In this document: in pieces, positions 1 through 6,676 of the stretch
Layout: each line of letters begins with the position of its first letter
Position numbering within the stretch: the first letter of the stretch is position 1
Assembly (NCBI GenBank): GCA_022821645.1
Contig: JAJEDE010000007.1
Location: 1-64,000, forward strand
Length of the DNA: 64,000 nt
Reading direction: 5' to 3'
From: Chloroflexota bacterium
GTDB taxonomy: Bacteria; Chloroflexota; UBA11872
Program-made: the position numbers and the translations under genes
The notes under the pieces: generated by a model
The model's database searches: none
Told to the model about the DNA's origin: nothing
The model's input: the letters and a program-made list of their open reading frames with translations, nothing else

Positions 1-309
1 CACCCCGGCGTCCTCCACCACGGGCGAAAACCGGTCCAGCACGTCCAGGACCGCCTCGAACGCCTGGGCGTAACGCGGCGGATCGTCGGGCACGTAGACG
101 CCCTGCGGGCAGCGCTGCGCCGCTTCCTTGACCGCCATCCCCAGCCGCAGCCCCGCGGCGTGGGCGGCCTCGGAAACCTCGATCAGCCGCCGCTGGTTAG
201 CTTGCCGCGCGTAGACCGCCAGCGGCTGCGCCGACCACGACGGCTGCGTCTGCGTCTCCACGGTGGTTCGAAAGCGCGGAATCCACAGGCACAACGTCTT
301 GCGGTCCAC
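1..309 (-). CDS. imuB: ImuB-like Y-family DNA polymerase, N-terminal part (runs off window)
   Basis: This is the first 103 codons of a Y-family polymerase-like protein, cut by the left edge. The GTG start at 309 is preceded by GGAGG four bases upstream. The reading frame gives LCLWIPRFRTTVE, then PLAVYARQANQRRLIEVSEA and GLRLGMAVKEAAQRCP, matching the palm start and the substrate-binding fingers of ImuB/DinB-type proteins. ImuB usually works with ImuA and DnaE2 as a translesion mutasome and often lacks catalytic acidic residues; that part lies outside the window. Its start overlaps the end of the imuA-like gene by 113 bases, so the two are translationally coupled. Identification rests on family pattern and the imuA neighbour. 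Confidence 0.75.
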   Translation of the reverse strand, partial: MDRKTLCLWIPRFRTTVETQTQPSWSAQPLAVYARQANQRRLIEVSEAAHAAGLRLGMAVKEAAQRCPQGVYVPDDPPRYAQAFEAVLDVLDRFSPVVEDAGV

Positions 310-1063
310 CGGACCTCCTCGTAAACGGACAGTCAATCACCAGGTATTGCGCGCCCGCGTTGCTGCGGGACTTCAGCACCCGAACCTCCAGCGTCAGTCC
401 CGTCGGCACCCGGGTCAGGCGACTGCGCTGCCAGCGCCAGCCCCGGCAGGCCACCCCCAGGCGCAGCGAGGCGAGGTACGGCAATCCGGCAACCCGCGAA
501 CTCCCTGTCGCCGTCACCACCACCAGCCCGGCGGATCCGCGTCCCGCCAGATCGGCCAGCTGCGACCACCGGTTGCCGCGCGGCCGGGCCGACTCCAGGT
601 CCAGCAGCACCGCCTCAAAGGCATTGCTCCGCAGCAACGTCGCGGCCGCTTGGAGCGCGGCCTCCGCATCCGGCGGCCGCACCACCACCAGCCGCGACAG
701 ATCCAGGCCCAGCCCCACCCCCGCCATAGGCGCGAACGTGCCGGGCAGGTCCACGTAAGCTGCCAACCCCCCGCCCTCCAGCGCGGCCCCCAGCACCCGC
801 CACCCCAGCGTTAGCGCCCCGCTCCCCGGCGGACCGGTCAGTTCGCTCAGGCGCCCCCTGGGAATCCCCTCGAACCCGGTGGCTTCATCCAGCGCCCCGA
901 TGCCGGTCGAAAACCCGGCCTCTTGCGGACTGACCCCAAACAGCCGCCCCGCGGCATGCAACCCCCAGCGCTGTTCGATTTCATGCACGGCCACCCGCAA
1001 CGCGGCGGGACGCTCGGTGTCGGGAAGAGCCAGCGGAACACCCTGGGCAATACGGGACCCCAT
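197..1063 (-). CDS. imuA: ImuA-like RecA-fold protein (288 aa)
   Basis: The protein has a RecA-like core: an initial LDEATGFEGIPRGRLSEL segment, a phosphate-loop remnant GPPGSGALTL at residues 77-86, and a Walker B-like strand AVLLDLES near residue 151. The Walker A lysine is missing, as is common for ImuA, which is a RecA-related accessory subunit rather than a recombinase. The start at 1063 (MGSRIAQG) is chosen because the longer frame upstream is low-complexity and lies partly in a dispersed repeat; no clear Shine-Dalgarno is visible. The last 37 codons overlap imuB. Together they would form a damage-induced mutagenesis cassette; no dnaE2 is seen in the window. A plain RecA/RadA paralogue is less likely. 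Confidence 0.7.
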   Translation of the reverse strand: MGSRIAQGVPLALPDTERPAALRVAVHEIEQRWGLHAAGRLFGVSPQEAGFSTGIGALDEATGFEGIPRGRLSELTGPPGSGALTLGWRVLGAALEGGGLAAYVDLPGTFAPMAGVGLGLDLSRLVVVRPPDAEAALQAAATLLRSNAFEAVLLDLESARPRGNRWSQLADLAGRGSAGLVVVTATGSSRVAGLPYLASLRLGVACRGWRWQRSRLTRVPTGLTLEVRVLKSRSNAGAQYLVIDCPFTRRSGGPQDVVPVDSALSNHRGDADAAVVVGAAAGGLRAAS

Positions 1064-1453
1064 GATACCAAACAAAAACCGAACACAGGCCGACACCGAA
1101 AAAAACTCAACGCGGAACACGCCTGGACAGCCCCACCCAACGAACCACCGCACCCTCGTCACCCTCACCCACCACCTCCTGGCGGTCTCAAACCGCTCGA
1201 CCTAGTCGGCTTGCCTGCGAGAGCGCGGCTCGGGACCGTCTTTAAGCTGGATTGCAACTGGTACTGGTTGGTGCCAGTGCTGCTGCCGTTCGAAGCGAGT
1301 CCGTTGGGCATCCGGCACGTTCAGATAGTTCACCCATCGACAGTCCTGTTGTCTAAGCCTTGACTGGATGGTCCGACCCACAAGGCATGATTTGCATCCG
1401 TCAATCACTCTCGATAAGGTCACCAGCAAGCGCGTGGTCAGACGAGTCATCCT
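1064..1453. other. Intergenic region with one copy of a dispersed repeat
   Basis: No convincing gene is seen here. Short frames exist on both strands but have no ribosome-binding site or family likeness. Positions 1131-1199 hold one copy of an imperfect repeat of about 65 bp whose partner is at 2379-2443. Confidence 0.5.
1131..1199. repeat. Dispersed imperfect repeat, copy A
   Basis: About 65 bases closely match 2379-2443 in the same orientation. The best-conserved core is CACCCTCGTCACCCTCACCC and the element ends in AACCGCTCG in both copies. It lies upstream of the imuA-like gene. Confidence 0.6.
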
Positions 1454-2095
1454 ATGGTCGCCCGCAAACGCCTCCAGGAACCCTCGACGACGATGGTCAT
1501 TCGCTTCGTGCTCATCGTCCTCTTGGCAAGCGCTGCATTCTTGTTATTCGCGCGCGAGTCCAACGCCTGTTCGTTCGCGCCCCCAGGCTCTCCATTGGCA
1601 GAACTTCAGAAAGCCACTTTCGTATTTGCTGGCGAGGTCATTGCGGTGCACCCGGTGCAGAGCGACAAGATCTATGAATTCAGAGTTGACAGAGTTTGGA
1701 AAGGTCCTCTGAAGGAAACGGCCTATGTCAGAGGGAATGAATCCGCAAATGCAGGTACGTCTTGTGCAGGCAGCTATCGACCATTCTTTGTCGGACTCCA
1801 ATATCTCGTTTATGACGCCAATCACGTTGCGAGCCGAACAGGTCTTCTGAAGCACGCAAGTGAAGACATGGCTGAGCTTGGCGAAGGCCAACGCCCCGTG
1901 GCCGGATCGAAAGCACTTGTTCCAATTGACTTGTTCAGGGCACGCGCAGCCGCCGCTGAGTCTCTGGCCCTTGAGGAGCGCGAAGCCCGGGCACAGACGG
2001 CGCGCATACTGATCGTCGTGGCGGCGGTCACTCTTCTGGCAGTCATAGCAGGTGGTGGGCTGCTGCTCCGGAGACGTGGCCTGTCCCGTCGCTGA
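1454..2095 (+). CDS. Secreted NTR/TIMP-like protein with C-terminal membrane anchor
   Basis: A 213-residue protein. An internal Met at codon 14 starts a clear signal peptide (VIRFVLIVLLASAAFLLFA) ending SNA before CSFAPPGSP, so translation may begin at 1493. The mature start CSFAPP followed by ATFVFAGEVIAV resembles the netrin/TIMP-like (OB-fold) module of bacterial proteins that begin with a Cys-Ser-x motif. A second cysteine (TSCAGSYRPFF) may pair with the first. A hydrophobic segment near residues 184-205 followed by RRRGLSRR would anchor the C-terminus. Function is unknown; bacterial homologues are usually hypothetical. Base composition is lower in GC than the flanking core genes, so this may be acquired DNA. 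Confidence 0.6.
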   Translation: MVARKRLQEPSTTMVIRFVLIVLLASAAFLLFARESNACSFAPPGSPLAELQKATFVFAGEVIAVHPVQSDKIYEFRVDRVWKGPLKETAYVRGNESANAGTSCAGSYRPFFVGLQYLVYDANHVASRTGLLKHASEDMAELGEGQRPVAGSKALVPIDLFRARAAAAESLALEEREARAQTARILIVVAAVTLLAVIAGGGLLLRRRGLSRR

Positions 2096-2548
2096 AGCGA
2101 GGCCGTCATTGATCGACATCCAGGACTTACGCGCTGAGTTCCCGGGACTTCCCACTGGACCGGGTGGTCGCGGAGGGTTACTCGTGCGAAGCCAACCGAC
2201 GACAGAGACTCTTTGGCCATGAAGACAGGTGCGTTGTGGACGACCTGTGTTCCCGATAGTCGAATTGGCTCAGGCAGGAATCCCCGTGGGAGTGAAGCGA
2301 ACGCTATTACCTCCGTCGCATCTTCACCGACACCTTCTCCGGCATCGCCCGCCCAATCCGCCGCCATCTTTATCCCAACCCACCCAACCGCCGCCACCCT
2401 CGTCACCCTCACCCACCGCCTCTTGGCAGCCTCCAACCGCTCGCCGTAAGCTTCGCCTCCCATCGCTTGCGGATTGCCACTCCTTGCACGGAGCGAGTTC
2501 GCCCAATCCTCAGCAACCATAGCTGCCTGACACGCGAAAGAAAGCCGA
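2096..2548. other. Intergenic region with second copy of the dispersed repeat
   Basis: About 450 bases with no supported gene. Frames on both strands are proline- or alanine-rich shadows. Positions 2379-2443 repeat the element found at 1131-1199. Confidence 0.45.
2379..2443. repeat. Dispersed imperfect repeat, copy B
   Basis: Partner of 1131-1199; same strand and same end sequence. Both copies lie 5' of accessory genes. Origin is unknown; it could be a relict of a duplicated gene end or a short interspersed element. Confidence 0.6.
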
Positions 2549-3709
2549 ATGAGCGCCGAACCCCAACTCTTCAGAATCAACCCCGAAAACCGTGAATCCG
2601 AGAAGATCGCCGAGGTCGAATTCGCCAGCCTCGGCTTCCAGGAGCGCCGCGACATCCAGGAATGGATCGCCGCCAACCCCGGCATCCTCGGCGAAGACCT
2701 GCTCATCATCGGCAAGGAGTTCAGCGGCTTCGACCGGACAGACGAGCGGCTGGACCTCCTGGCTGTGGACGCTGACGGCAATCTCGTCGTCATTGAACTG
2801 AAGCGCGACGACACCGGCGCCGACGCACACTGGCAGGCCATCAAATACGCGAGCTACCTCCAACGAGCCAGCGCCGACGACATCATTCGCATGCTCGCCG
2901 AATACAGCGATACATCGGAAGACGATGCGACAAGCAGACTTCTCAAGCATCTCAACGCTGACGACCTGAACTCGCTGAACAATGACCAGCGCATTATCTT
3001 GGCCAGCCACCGATTCGCTCCGGAGGTAACCTCGGCCGCCCTCTGGCTGAACGAAAAGGCACCTGGTGACGACCTGATTTCGTGCGTCCAACTGACGCCG
3101 TACCAGGATGGCGACGATGGGCCGCTCTATGTACAGGCCAGCACAATCATTCCCGTTCCTGGCGTCGACGACTACATCATTAGCATTGGTGAGTCTTCTG
3201 GTGACAATATCCCGGTTAGGCCGGGAATGAGCAAGTTGGCTCAGACTTTCGCGAAGAATAGAGGTGATGAGATCACACGCTTTCTTCGTGAAGTGTCCAA
3301 TCGATCAATTGCCGGAGTACGTCCCCATCGAAGGCCGGATAAGACGAGTCGATGGGCTGGTGGTAACCCTTCTTGGCGCTATTGGCACTTGTGGTACTCG
3401 CGTCCGTATTGGGGCAACTGGAAGATGTCCTATTTTATCCATTTAGTCCGGCAAGAAGAAGGCCCAAATGAATGGCGGGCGTGGATTGGTCTTGGGTTTT
3501 GGGACAGTGAGATTGAAGGCCTGAAGCAAAGACTTGATGGCCTTAAAGTGTTCGAAGATCAGCGATTCGCTAACAGTGAATTACATGTGTCGCGCGTCGG
3601 GAATGTACAGGACGACTCCTTCGCCGGAGAGATATCCAAGACGATTTGCCAGTTTATTGAAGTGGTAACACCGAGGATTGATTCCATATCTGACGAAATC
3701 AATGAATGA
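2549..3709 (+). CDS. DUF4268-type protein with PD-(D/E)XK nuclease fold
   Basis: A 386-residue protein. Residues about 25-110 carry a restriction-endonuclease-like core: FASLGFQERRDIQEWI, NPGILGEDLLIIGKEF, then ERLDLLAVDADGNLVVIELK, in which the D...ExK triad fits the PD-(D/E)XK active site, and WQAIKYASYL. This arrangement is that of DUF91/NucS-related and DUF4268 proteins, several of which lie in defence or repair loci. The C-terminal part (about 210-386) is the less conserved DUF4268 region. Cleavage activity is inferred from the intact triad. Composition changes inside the gene: the 5' part is GC-rich like the chromosome, while the 3' part from about 3130 is clearly AT-richer, suggesting a module exchange. 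Confidence 0.7.
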   Translation: MSAEPQLFRINPENRESEKIAEVEFASLGFQERRDIQEWIAANPGILGEDLLIIGKEFSGFDRTDERLDLLAVDADGNLVVIELKRDDTGADAHWQAIKYASYLQRASADDIIRMLAEYSDTSEDDATSRLLKHLNADDLNSLNNDQRIILASHRFAPEVTSAALWLNEKAPGDDLISCVQLTPYQDGDDGPLYVQASTIIPVPGVDDYIISIGESSGDNIPVRPGMSKLAQTFAKNRGDEITRFLREVSNRSIAGVRPHRRPDKTSRWAGGNPSWRYWHLWYSRPYWGNWKMSYFIHLVRQEEGPNEWRAWIGLGFWDSEIEGLKQRLDGLKVFEDQRFANSELHVSRVGNVQDDSFAGEISKTICQFIEVVTPRIDSISDEINE

Positions 3710-3890
3710 ATGTCACCGTTGAAAGTGAGAATGTTCTGAGTGTCTTTCTATTCCATGTGGCCTACAACAATTCTGCTCGCCTTCACATTAGGATGACTCG
3801 GAGGTCCCAGCTTTCGTCTGCGGGAACTCAACGGGAACGCCGTGTGCCAATGACAGTGTTCCAGTCAGCTTAGTTGACGCGCCAAAGCTT
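3710..3890. other. Spacer before the coiled-coil gene array
   Basis: No gene, promoter or terminator could be supported in these 180 bases. Base composition stays AT-richer than average until the first array unit begins. Confidence 0.4.
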
Positions 3891-3910
3891 CGCCTGATAT
3901 AACTATCCAA

Positions 3911-4016
3911 CGGACCGTGGGCGGTCGGTTCGCAAACCTCTCAGCCACGCACGCCAGCGACGAGTTGGCAAGTCGCAGAGACGACGCGTGGCTAGCTCGC
4001 AAGGAGAACCGCCACG
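3911..4016 (+). promoter_or_regulatory. Conserved structured leader, unit 1
   Basis: CGTGG within 3915-3920 can pair with CCACG at 3945-3949, enclosing an almost perfect palindrome GGTTCGCAAACC at 3927-3938. A second hairpin can form between CGTGGC (3987-3992) and GCCACG (4011-4016), with the AAGGAG ribosome-binding site (4001-4006) in its loop. The same layout recurs in the other units, which suggests selection on RNA or DNA structure. Confidence 0.5.
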
Positions 4017-4040
4017 GACGCCACAGCCATCATCATCGCC

Positions 4041-4211
4041 ATGGTCACGGTCGGAGCAACAATCGTCTTTGCTGTCGGCGGCGCGGCTTGGCGACTCGGC
4101 AGTCGGCTGGGAGCCGTCGAGAAGGGCTTGGCAGTCTGCGAGTCCAACATCCGTGACTTGAACCGGAAAGTCGACCGCATCCTGGAGCGACTCCCTCCAC
4201 CGCCGTCCTAG
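4041..4211 (+). CDS. Array copy 1: short membrane-anchored coiled-coil protein
   Basis: 56 residues from the first ATG, or 65 if translation begins at the ACG at 4014, which lies seven bases after AAGGAG (4001-4006) where copy 4 has TTG. The ATG itself has no ribosome-binding site. A single membrane helix (VTVGATIVFAVGGAAWRLG) is followed by GAVEKGLAVCESN with a conserved cysteine, then a short amphipathic helix ending NRKVDRILERLPPPPS. There is no added coil segment, making this the shortest of the four paralogues. The helix and the final RKVDRILERLP are shared with copies 2-4. Function is unknown; a single-pass protein with a soluble stalk is inferred. Confidence 0.6.
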   Translation: MVTVGATIVFAVGGAAWRLGSRLGAVEKGLAVCESNIRDLNRKVDRILERLPPPPS

Positions 4212-4290
4212 CGGCTAGACACACCACTCGCCACTGCCCGTACCCGCCGGTTTGACTGGTTTGCAGACCGCCTGATACAAACAATCAACG

Positions 4291-4395
4291 AGCCGTGGGC
4301 GGTCGGTTCGCAATCCCTCCCAGCCACGCACGCCAGCGACGAGTTGGCAAGTCGCAGAGACGACGCGTGGCTACCTCGCAAGGAGAACCGTCACG
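4291..4395 (+). promoter_or_regulatory. Conserved structured leader, unit 2
   Basis: Same layout as unit 1: CCGTGG at 4293-4298, a degenerate palindrome at 4305-4316, CCACG at 4324-4328, then CGTGGC and GTCACG flanking the AAGGAG at 4380-4385. The second stem here needs one G-T pair. The 40 bases before the ribosome-binding site are almost identical to unit 1. Confidence 0.5.
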
Positions 4396-4419
4396 GACGC
4401 CACACCTGTCGTCATTACC

Positions 4420-4611
4420 ATGATCACCGTTGGAGCGACGCTGCTCTTGACTGTCAGCGGCGCAGCATTACGTCTCGGCAGTCGCCTTGGAGCCGTGGAA
4501 CAAGGCCTTGCAGGCTGCCAGTCTCAGATCCGTGAAATTCGAACCGACATCCGCGAACTCAACCGGAAAGTCGACCGCATCCTCGAACGACTCCCTCCAC
4601 CACCCGCGTAG
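4420..4611 (+). CDS. Array copy 2: membrane-anchored coiled-coil protein (63 aa)
   Basis: Residues 1-23 are a membrane helix (MITVGATLLLTVSGAALRLG), followed by GAVEQGLAGCQSQ with the conserved cysteine, IREIRTDIRELNRKVDR and the shared ILERLPPPPA end. Compared with copy 1 it has gained one heptad-sized coil segment (REIRTDI). As in copy 1, the AAGGAG at 4380-4385 is seven bases before an in-frame ACG (4393), giving 72 residues, while the first ATG at 4420 lacks a ribosome-binding site. The downstream flank is nearly identical to that of copy 3. Confidence 0.6.
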   Translation: MITVGATLLLTVSGAALRLGSRLGAVEQGLAGCQSQIREIRTDIRELNRKVDRILERLPPPPA

Positions 4612-4690
4612 CGGATCCGCCCATCATCCCGCGATGCCCGATCCCACCAGATTGACGAGCCCGAAGGCCGCCTGATACAAACAATCAACG

Positions 4691-4797
4691 AGCCGTGGGC
4701 GGCGGGTTCGCGAACCTTCCGAGCCACGGTTGCCAGCGACCAACTGGCGATCCGCACAGGCGGAACGTGGCTACCCGACAAAGGAGAACCGCCACGG
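4691..4797 (+). promoter_or_regulatory. Conserved structured leader, unit 3
   Basis: CCGTGG (4693-4698) pairs with CCACGG (4724-4729) around a perfect 12-bp palindrome GGTTCGCGAACC (4705-4716). CGTGGC and GCCACG again flank the ribosome-binding site AAAGGAG. The upstream GTG at 4695 is in frame with the gene here but not in units 1 and 2, so it is unlikely to be the start. Confidence 0.5.
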
Positions 4798-4820
4798 ACG
4801 CCACAGCCGTCATCATTACC

Positions 4821-5066
4821 ATGATCACCGTCGGGGGCACGCTAGTCCTCGCCATTGGTGGAGCAGCCTGGCGCATCGGCATGCGCCTCGGCATGGTCGA
4901 GCAAGGCTTGGCCGGCTGCGAGGACAACATCCGCGAACTGCGGATTGATGTTCGCGAATCTCGCGCCGAAAACCGCGCCAATACCCGCGTGCTGCGGACC
5001 GAAATCCGCGAAGTCAACCGCAAGGTCGACCGAATCATCGAACGGCTCCCTCCACAACCCGCGTAG
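4821..5066 (+). CDS. Array copy 3: membrane-anchored coiled-coil protein (81 aa)
   Basis: The same plan as copies 1 and 2: membrane helix MITVGGTLVLAIGGAAWRIG, GMVEQGLAGCEDN with the conserved cysteine, a longer coil (IRELRIDVRESRAENRANT, VLRTEIREVNRKVDR) and the shared end IIERLPPQPA. Two more coil segments are present than in copy 2. The AAAGGAG site again precedes an in-frame ACG at 4794 by seven bases. A longer frame opens at GTG 4695, but it covers the conserved leader, which is out of frame in units 1 and 2, so I regard it as non-coding. Function unknown. Confidence 0.6.
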   Translation: MITVGGTLVLAIGGAAWRIGMRLGMVEQGLAGCEDNIRELRIDVRESRAENRANTRVLRTEIREVNRKVDRIIERLPPQPA

Positions 5067-5145
5067 TGGACCTGCCCATCATCCCGCGATGCCCGATCCC
5101 ACCAGATTGACGAGCCCGAACGCCGCCTGATACAAACAATCAACG

Positions 5146-5248
5146 AGCCGTGGGCGGCGGGTTCGCGAACCTTCCGAGCCACGGGTCAGAGGCGTGCTGG
5201 CGGAACGCACCGGCGACGCGTGGCTATCTGACAAGGAGTTCCGCGTTG
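5146..5248 (+). promoter_or_regulatory. Conserved structured leader, unit 4
   Basis: CCGTGG (5148-5153) and CCACGG (5179-5184) enclose the perfect palindrome GGTTCGCGAACC (5160-5171). The middle of the leader is diverged, and the right arm of the ribosome-binding-site hairpin is changed, where the start codon is TTG rather than ACG. Confidence 0.5.
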
Positions 5249-5899
5249 GACGCCACACCCATCGTCGTCACCATGATCACCGTCGGCCTTACCCTGATCT
5301 TTGCCGTTGCCGGCGCGGCTTGGAGAGTCGGCATGCGCGTCGGTACCGTCGAGGAAGGCGTTAACGGTTGCGACCTCCGGCTCCGAGAACTTCGGCTCGA
5401 TGTCCAGGACCAGGGCGCTCGGCTGCACTCCGACATCCAGGGCGTTCGGACCGACGTAAAGACTGGCATCGATAGCCTGCGAACCGAGATGAATGACAAC
5501 ACCCAGCTAGTACGGACCGAGGTCCAGAACCTGCGCACCGACGTCAAGACCGACGTCCAAAGCGTGCGGACCGAGGTCCAGCAAGTTCGGACCGAAGTCC
5601 ACGATCTGCGGGCCGAGGTCAAGGCCGACATCCAACTCGTCCGGACGGAAGTCCGCGATCTTCGGACTGAGGTGAAGACCGACATTCAAGATCTCCGGTC
5701 CGAGGTTAAGACCGACATCCAGGATCTGCGAACCGACGTCAAGGCGAACATCCAGAACCTACGCAGCGACGTCAAGACCGACATGCAGGAACTCCGCACC
5801 GAAATGCACGACGACATCGACGATCTCCGGTCCGAGGTTCGGCAGAACAACGACAAACTCGACCGAATCCTCGAGCGCCTCCCGCAAACCGTCCCCTAG
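5246..5899 (+). CDS. Array copy 4: long membrane-anchored coiled-coil protein (217 aa)
   Basis: The TTG start at 5246 follows AAGGAG by seven bases. A membrane helix near residues 10-32 (MITVGLTLIFAVAGAAW) is followed by GTVEEGVNGCDLR with the conserved cysteine, then about 150 residues of uninterrupted repeats: 11-residue units such as LRTEVKTDIQD, LRSEVKTDIQD and LRTDVKANIQN mixed with 7-residue units such as VRTEVQQ and VRTEVHD. This 7/11 mixture is typical of slightly right- or left-wound coiled coils. The protein ends with NDKLDRILERLPQTVP, like its paralogues. Highly charged stalk, no enzyme motif. It could act as a tether or spacer at the membrane; this is inference. Repeat-rich coils also resemble Bdr-like and phage structural proteins. 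Confidence 0.75.
   Translation: MDATPIVVTMITVGLTLIFAVAGAAWRVGMRVGTVEEGVNGCDLRLRELRLDVQDQGARLHSDIQGVRTDVKTGIDSLRTEMNDNTQLVRTEVQNLRTDVKTDVQSVRTEVQQVRTEVHDLRAEVKADIQLVRTEVRDLRTEVKTDIQDLRSEVKTDIQDLRTDVKANIQNLRSDVKTDMQELRTEMHDDIDDLRSEVRQNNDKLDRILERLPQTVP
5425..5850 (+). repeat. 33-bp and 21-bp in-frame repeats inside array copy 4
   Basis: The coil-coding region is built from repeated segments of the type CTGCGAACCGACGTCAAGRC with unit lengths of 33 bases (11 codons) and 21 bases (7 codons). The change in unit length is always in frame. Such repeats readily expand or contract by slippage or recombination. Confidence 0.75.
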
Positions 5900-6092
5900 C
5901 GCGGACCTACCGTCCCAGACCGCGCCGTTCTCAGCCGGATCGGCCAGCCTCAGCGTGGTAGAGCAACGGCGGTAGCAGACTACGACCGGTCGCGCGTTCG
6001 ACTGCATTGCGAACGCGCTGGCTCCCGACATTGAACAATGCCAGCCTCCGCTCCCCGCTTAACCTGCCTCTCCCGGCCCGGTGATCGTTGTC

Positions 6093-6425
6093 CTACCCCG
6101 GCGCCTCGGCCGCCAAGACCTGCGTAATCCAGCTGTTGATGCTCTGACCGCTCTCGGCCGCCGCCAGGGCCACCCGCCGATGCAACTCGCTCCCCAGCCT
6201 TAGCTGCAGCTTCCCCGAAAAAGGCGCCAACGGCTCCACCCCGTCCTCCCGGCAGGACGACAGGTACTCGTCAACGGACCGCTCGAACTCCAGCCGTAGT
6301 TCCCGCACCTCCGTCGCCTCGAACGTCGCGATGGGATACGCCCCGGTGTTCACGACTCGCCCGTGCAGCCGCTCCACCGAGCCGTCGTACTCCACCGTCG
6401 CCACGTAGCCCTTGTACTCCATCAT
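6093..6425 (-). CDS. hicB: HicB-family antitoxin
   Basis: A 110-residue protein. The N-terminal half (YKGYVATVEYDGSVERLHGRV) is a partially degraded RNase-H-like HicB fold; residues about 80-110 (LRLGSELHRRVALAAAESGQ, SINSWITQVL) form a ribbon-helix-helix/Arc-type DNA-binding end. HicB proteins neutralise HicA and repress the shared promoter. The start ATG overlaps the stop of hicA by ATGA (6422-6425), so the pair is translationally coupled. A second ATG directly follows and could serve instead. The gene order toxin then antitoxin is the usual one for hicAB. Confidence 0.88.
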   Translation of the reverse strand: MMEYKGYVATVEYDGSVERLHGRVVNTGAYPIATFEATEVRELRLEFERSVDEYLSSCREDGVEPLAPFSGKLQLRLGSELHRRVALAAAESGQSINSWITQVLAAEAPG

Positions 6426-6676
6426 GGTTCCACTCCCAGCGCCGCTGGGATCGCCGCAATGTCGCGCACCGTGGCCTGCCCCGTCTCCGGCCGCGGATGC
6501 GGGCGATGCACCACCATCCGATCAGTACCCTTCCTGAGCAGCACTCGCGATCCTGATCTCTCGACTACCTCCACCCCAACCGCCCTCAGCAACGACTCAA
6601 TGTCGCGCCAGCGAATCCCCGCAGGCGTCGGCCGAAGGAAGACCCGCTGCAGGGTGCGTCGGTGCGAAGCTCGCAT
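6422..6676 (-). CDS. hicA: HicA-family mRNA interferase toxin
   Basis: 84 residues with a double-stranded-RNA-binding-like fold. WRDIESLLRAVGVEVVERSG, SRVLLRKG and MVVHRPHPRPETGQATVRDI match the HicA subgroup with a GSR...HRPHP signature. The usual G-S-H catalytic histidine position is arginine here, and the histidines of HRPHP may take over, as in that subgroup. HicA cleaves mRNA when free of HicB. The start at 6676 (MRASHRRTL) is chosen by homology length; no Shine-Dalgarno is visible, and a longer frame begins at 6718. HicB downstream is coupled by a 4-bp overlap. Confidence 0.85.
   Translation of the reverse strand: MRASHRRTLQRVFLRPTPAGIRWRDIESLLRAVGVEVVERSGSRVLLRKGTDRMVVHRPHPRPETGQATVRDIAAIPAALGVEP

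Larger units (their letters stand above)
3891..5899 (+). repeat. Tandem array of four diverged gene units
   Basis: Four units begin at 3891, 4269, 4669 and 5124, each opening with CGCCTGATA followed by a conserved leader of about 110 bases and one small gene. Unit lengths are 378, 400, 455 and about 776 bases. Units 2 and 3 also share nearly identical 3' flanks (4621-4668 and 5076-5123). Units 3 and 4 are closest in the leader, units 1 and 2 in the leader's second half. The array looks like repeated local duplication followed by extension of the coiled-coil part of each gene. Confidence 0.85.

Noticed and set aside
1202-1450. 82-codon minus-strand frame before the NTR-like gene
   Set aside because: No ribosome-binding site, composition or family support.
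4695-5248. Longer starts for array copies 3 and 4 (MGGGFANLPSHG)
   Set aside because: The same leader is out of frame with the gene in copies 1 and 2, so the leader is not coding.
5425-5850. CRISPR-like array
   Set aside because: Repeats are in-frame protein repeats without unique spacers.
5939-6012. tRNA-like segment (CAGCGTGGTAGAGC and GCGCGTTCGACTGC)
   Set aside because: The D-arm and T-loop look plausible, but the T-stem and anticodon stem do not pair and there is no valid anticodon loop. At most a decayed remnant.
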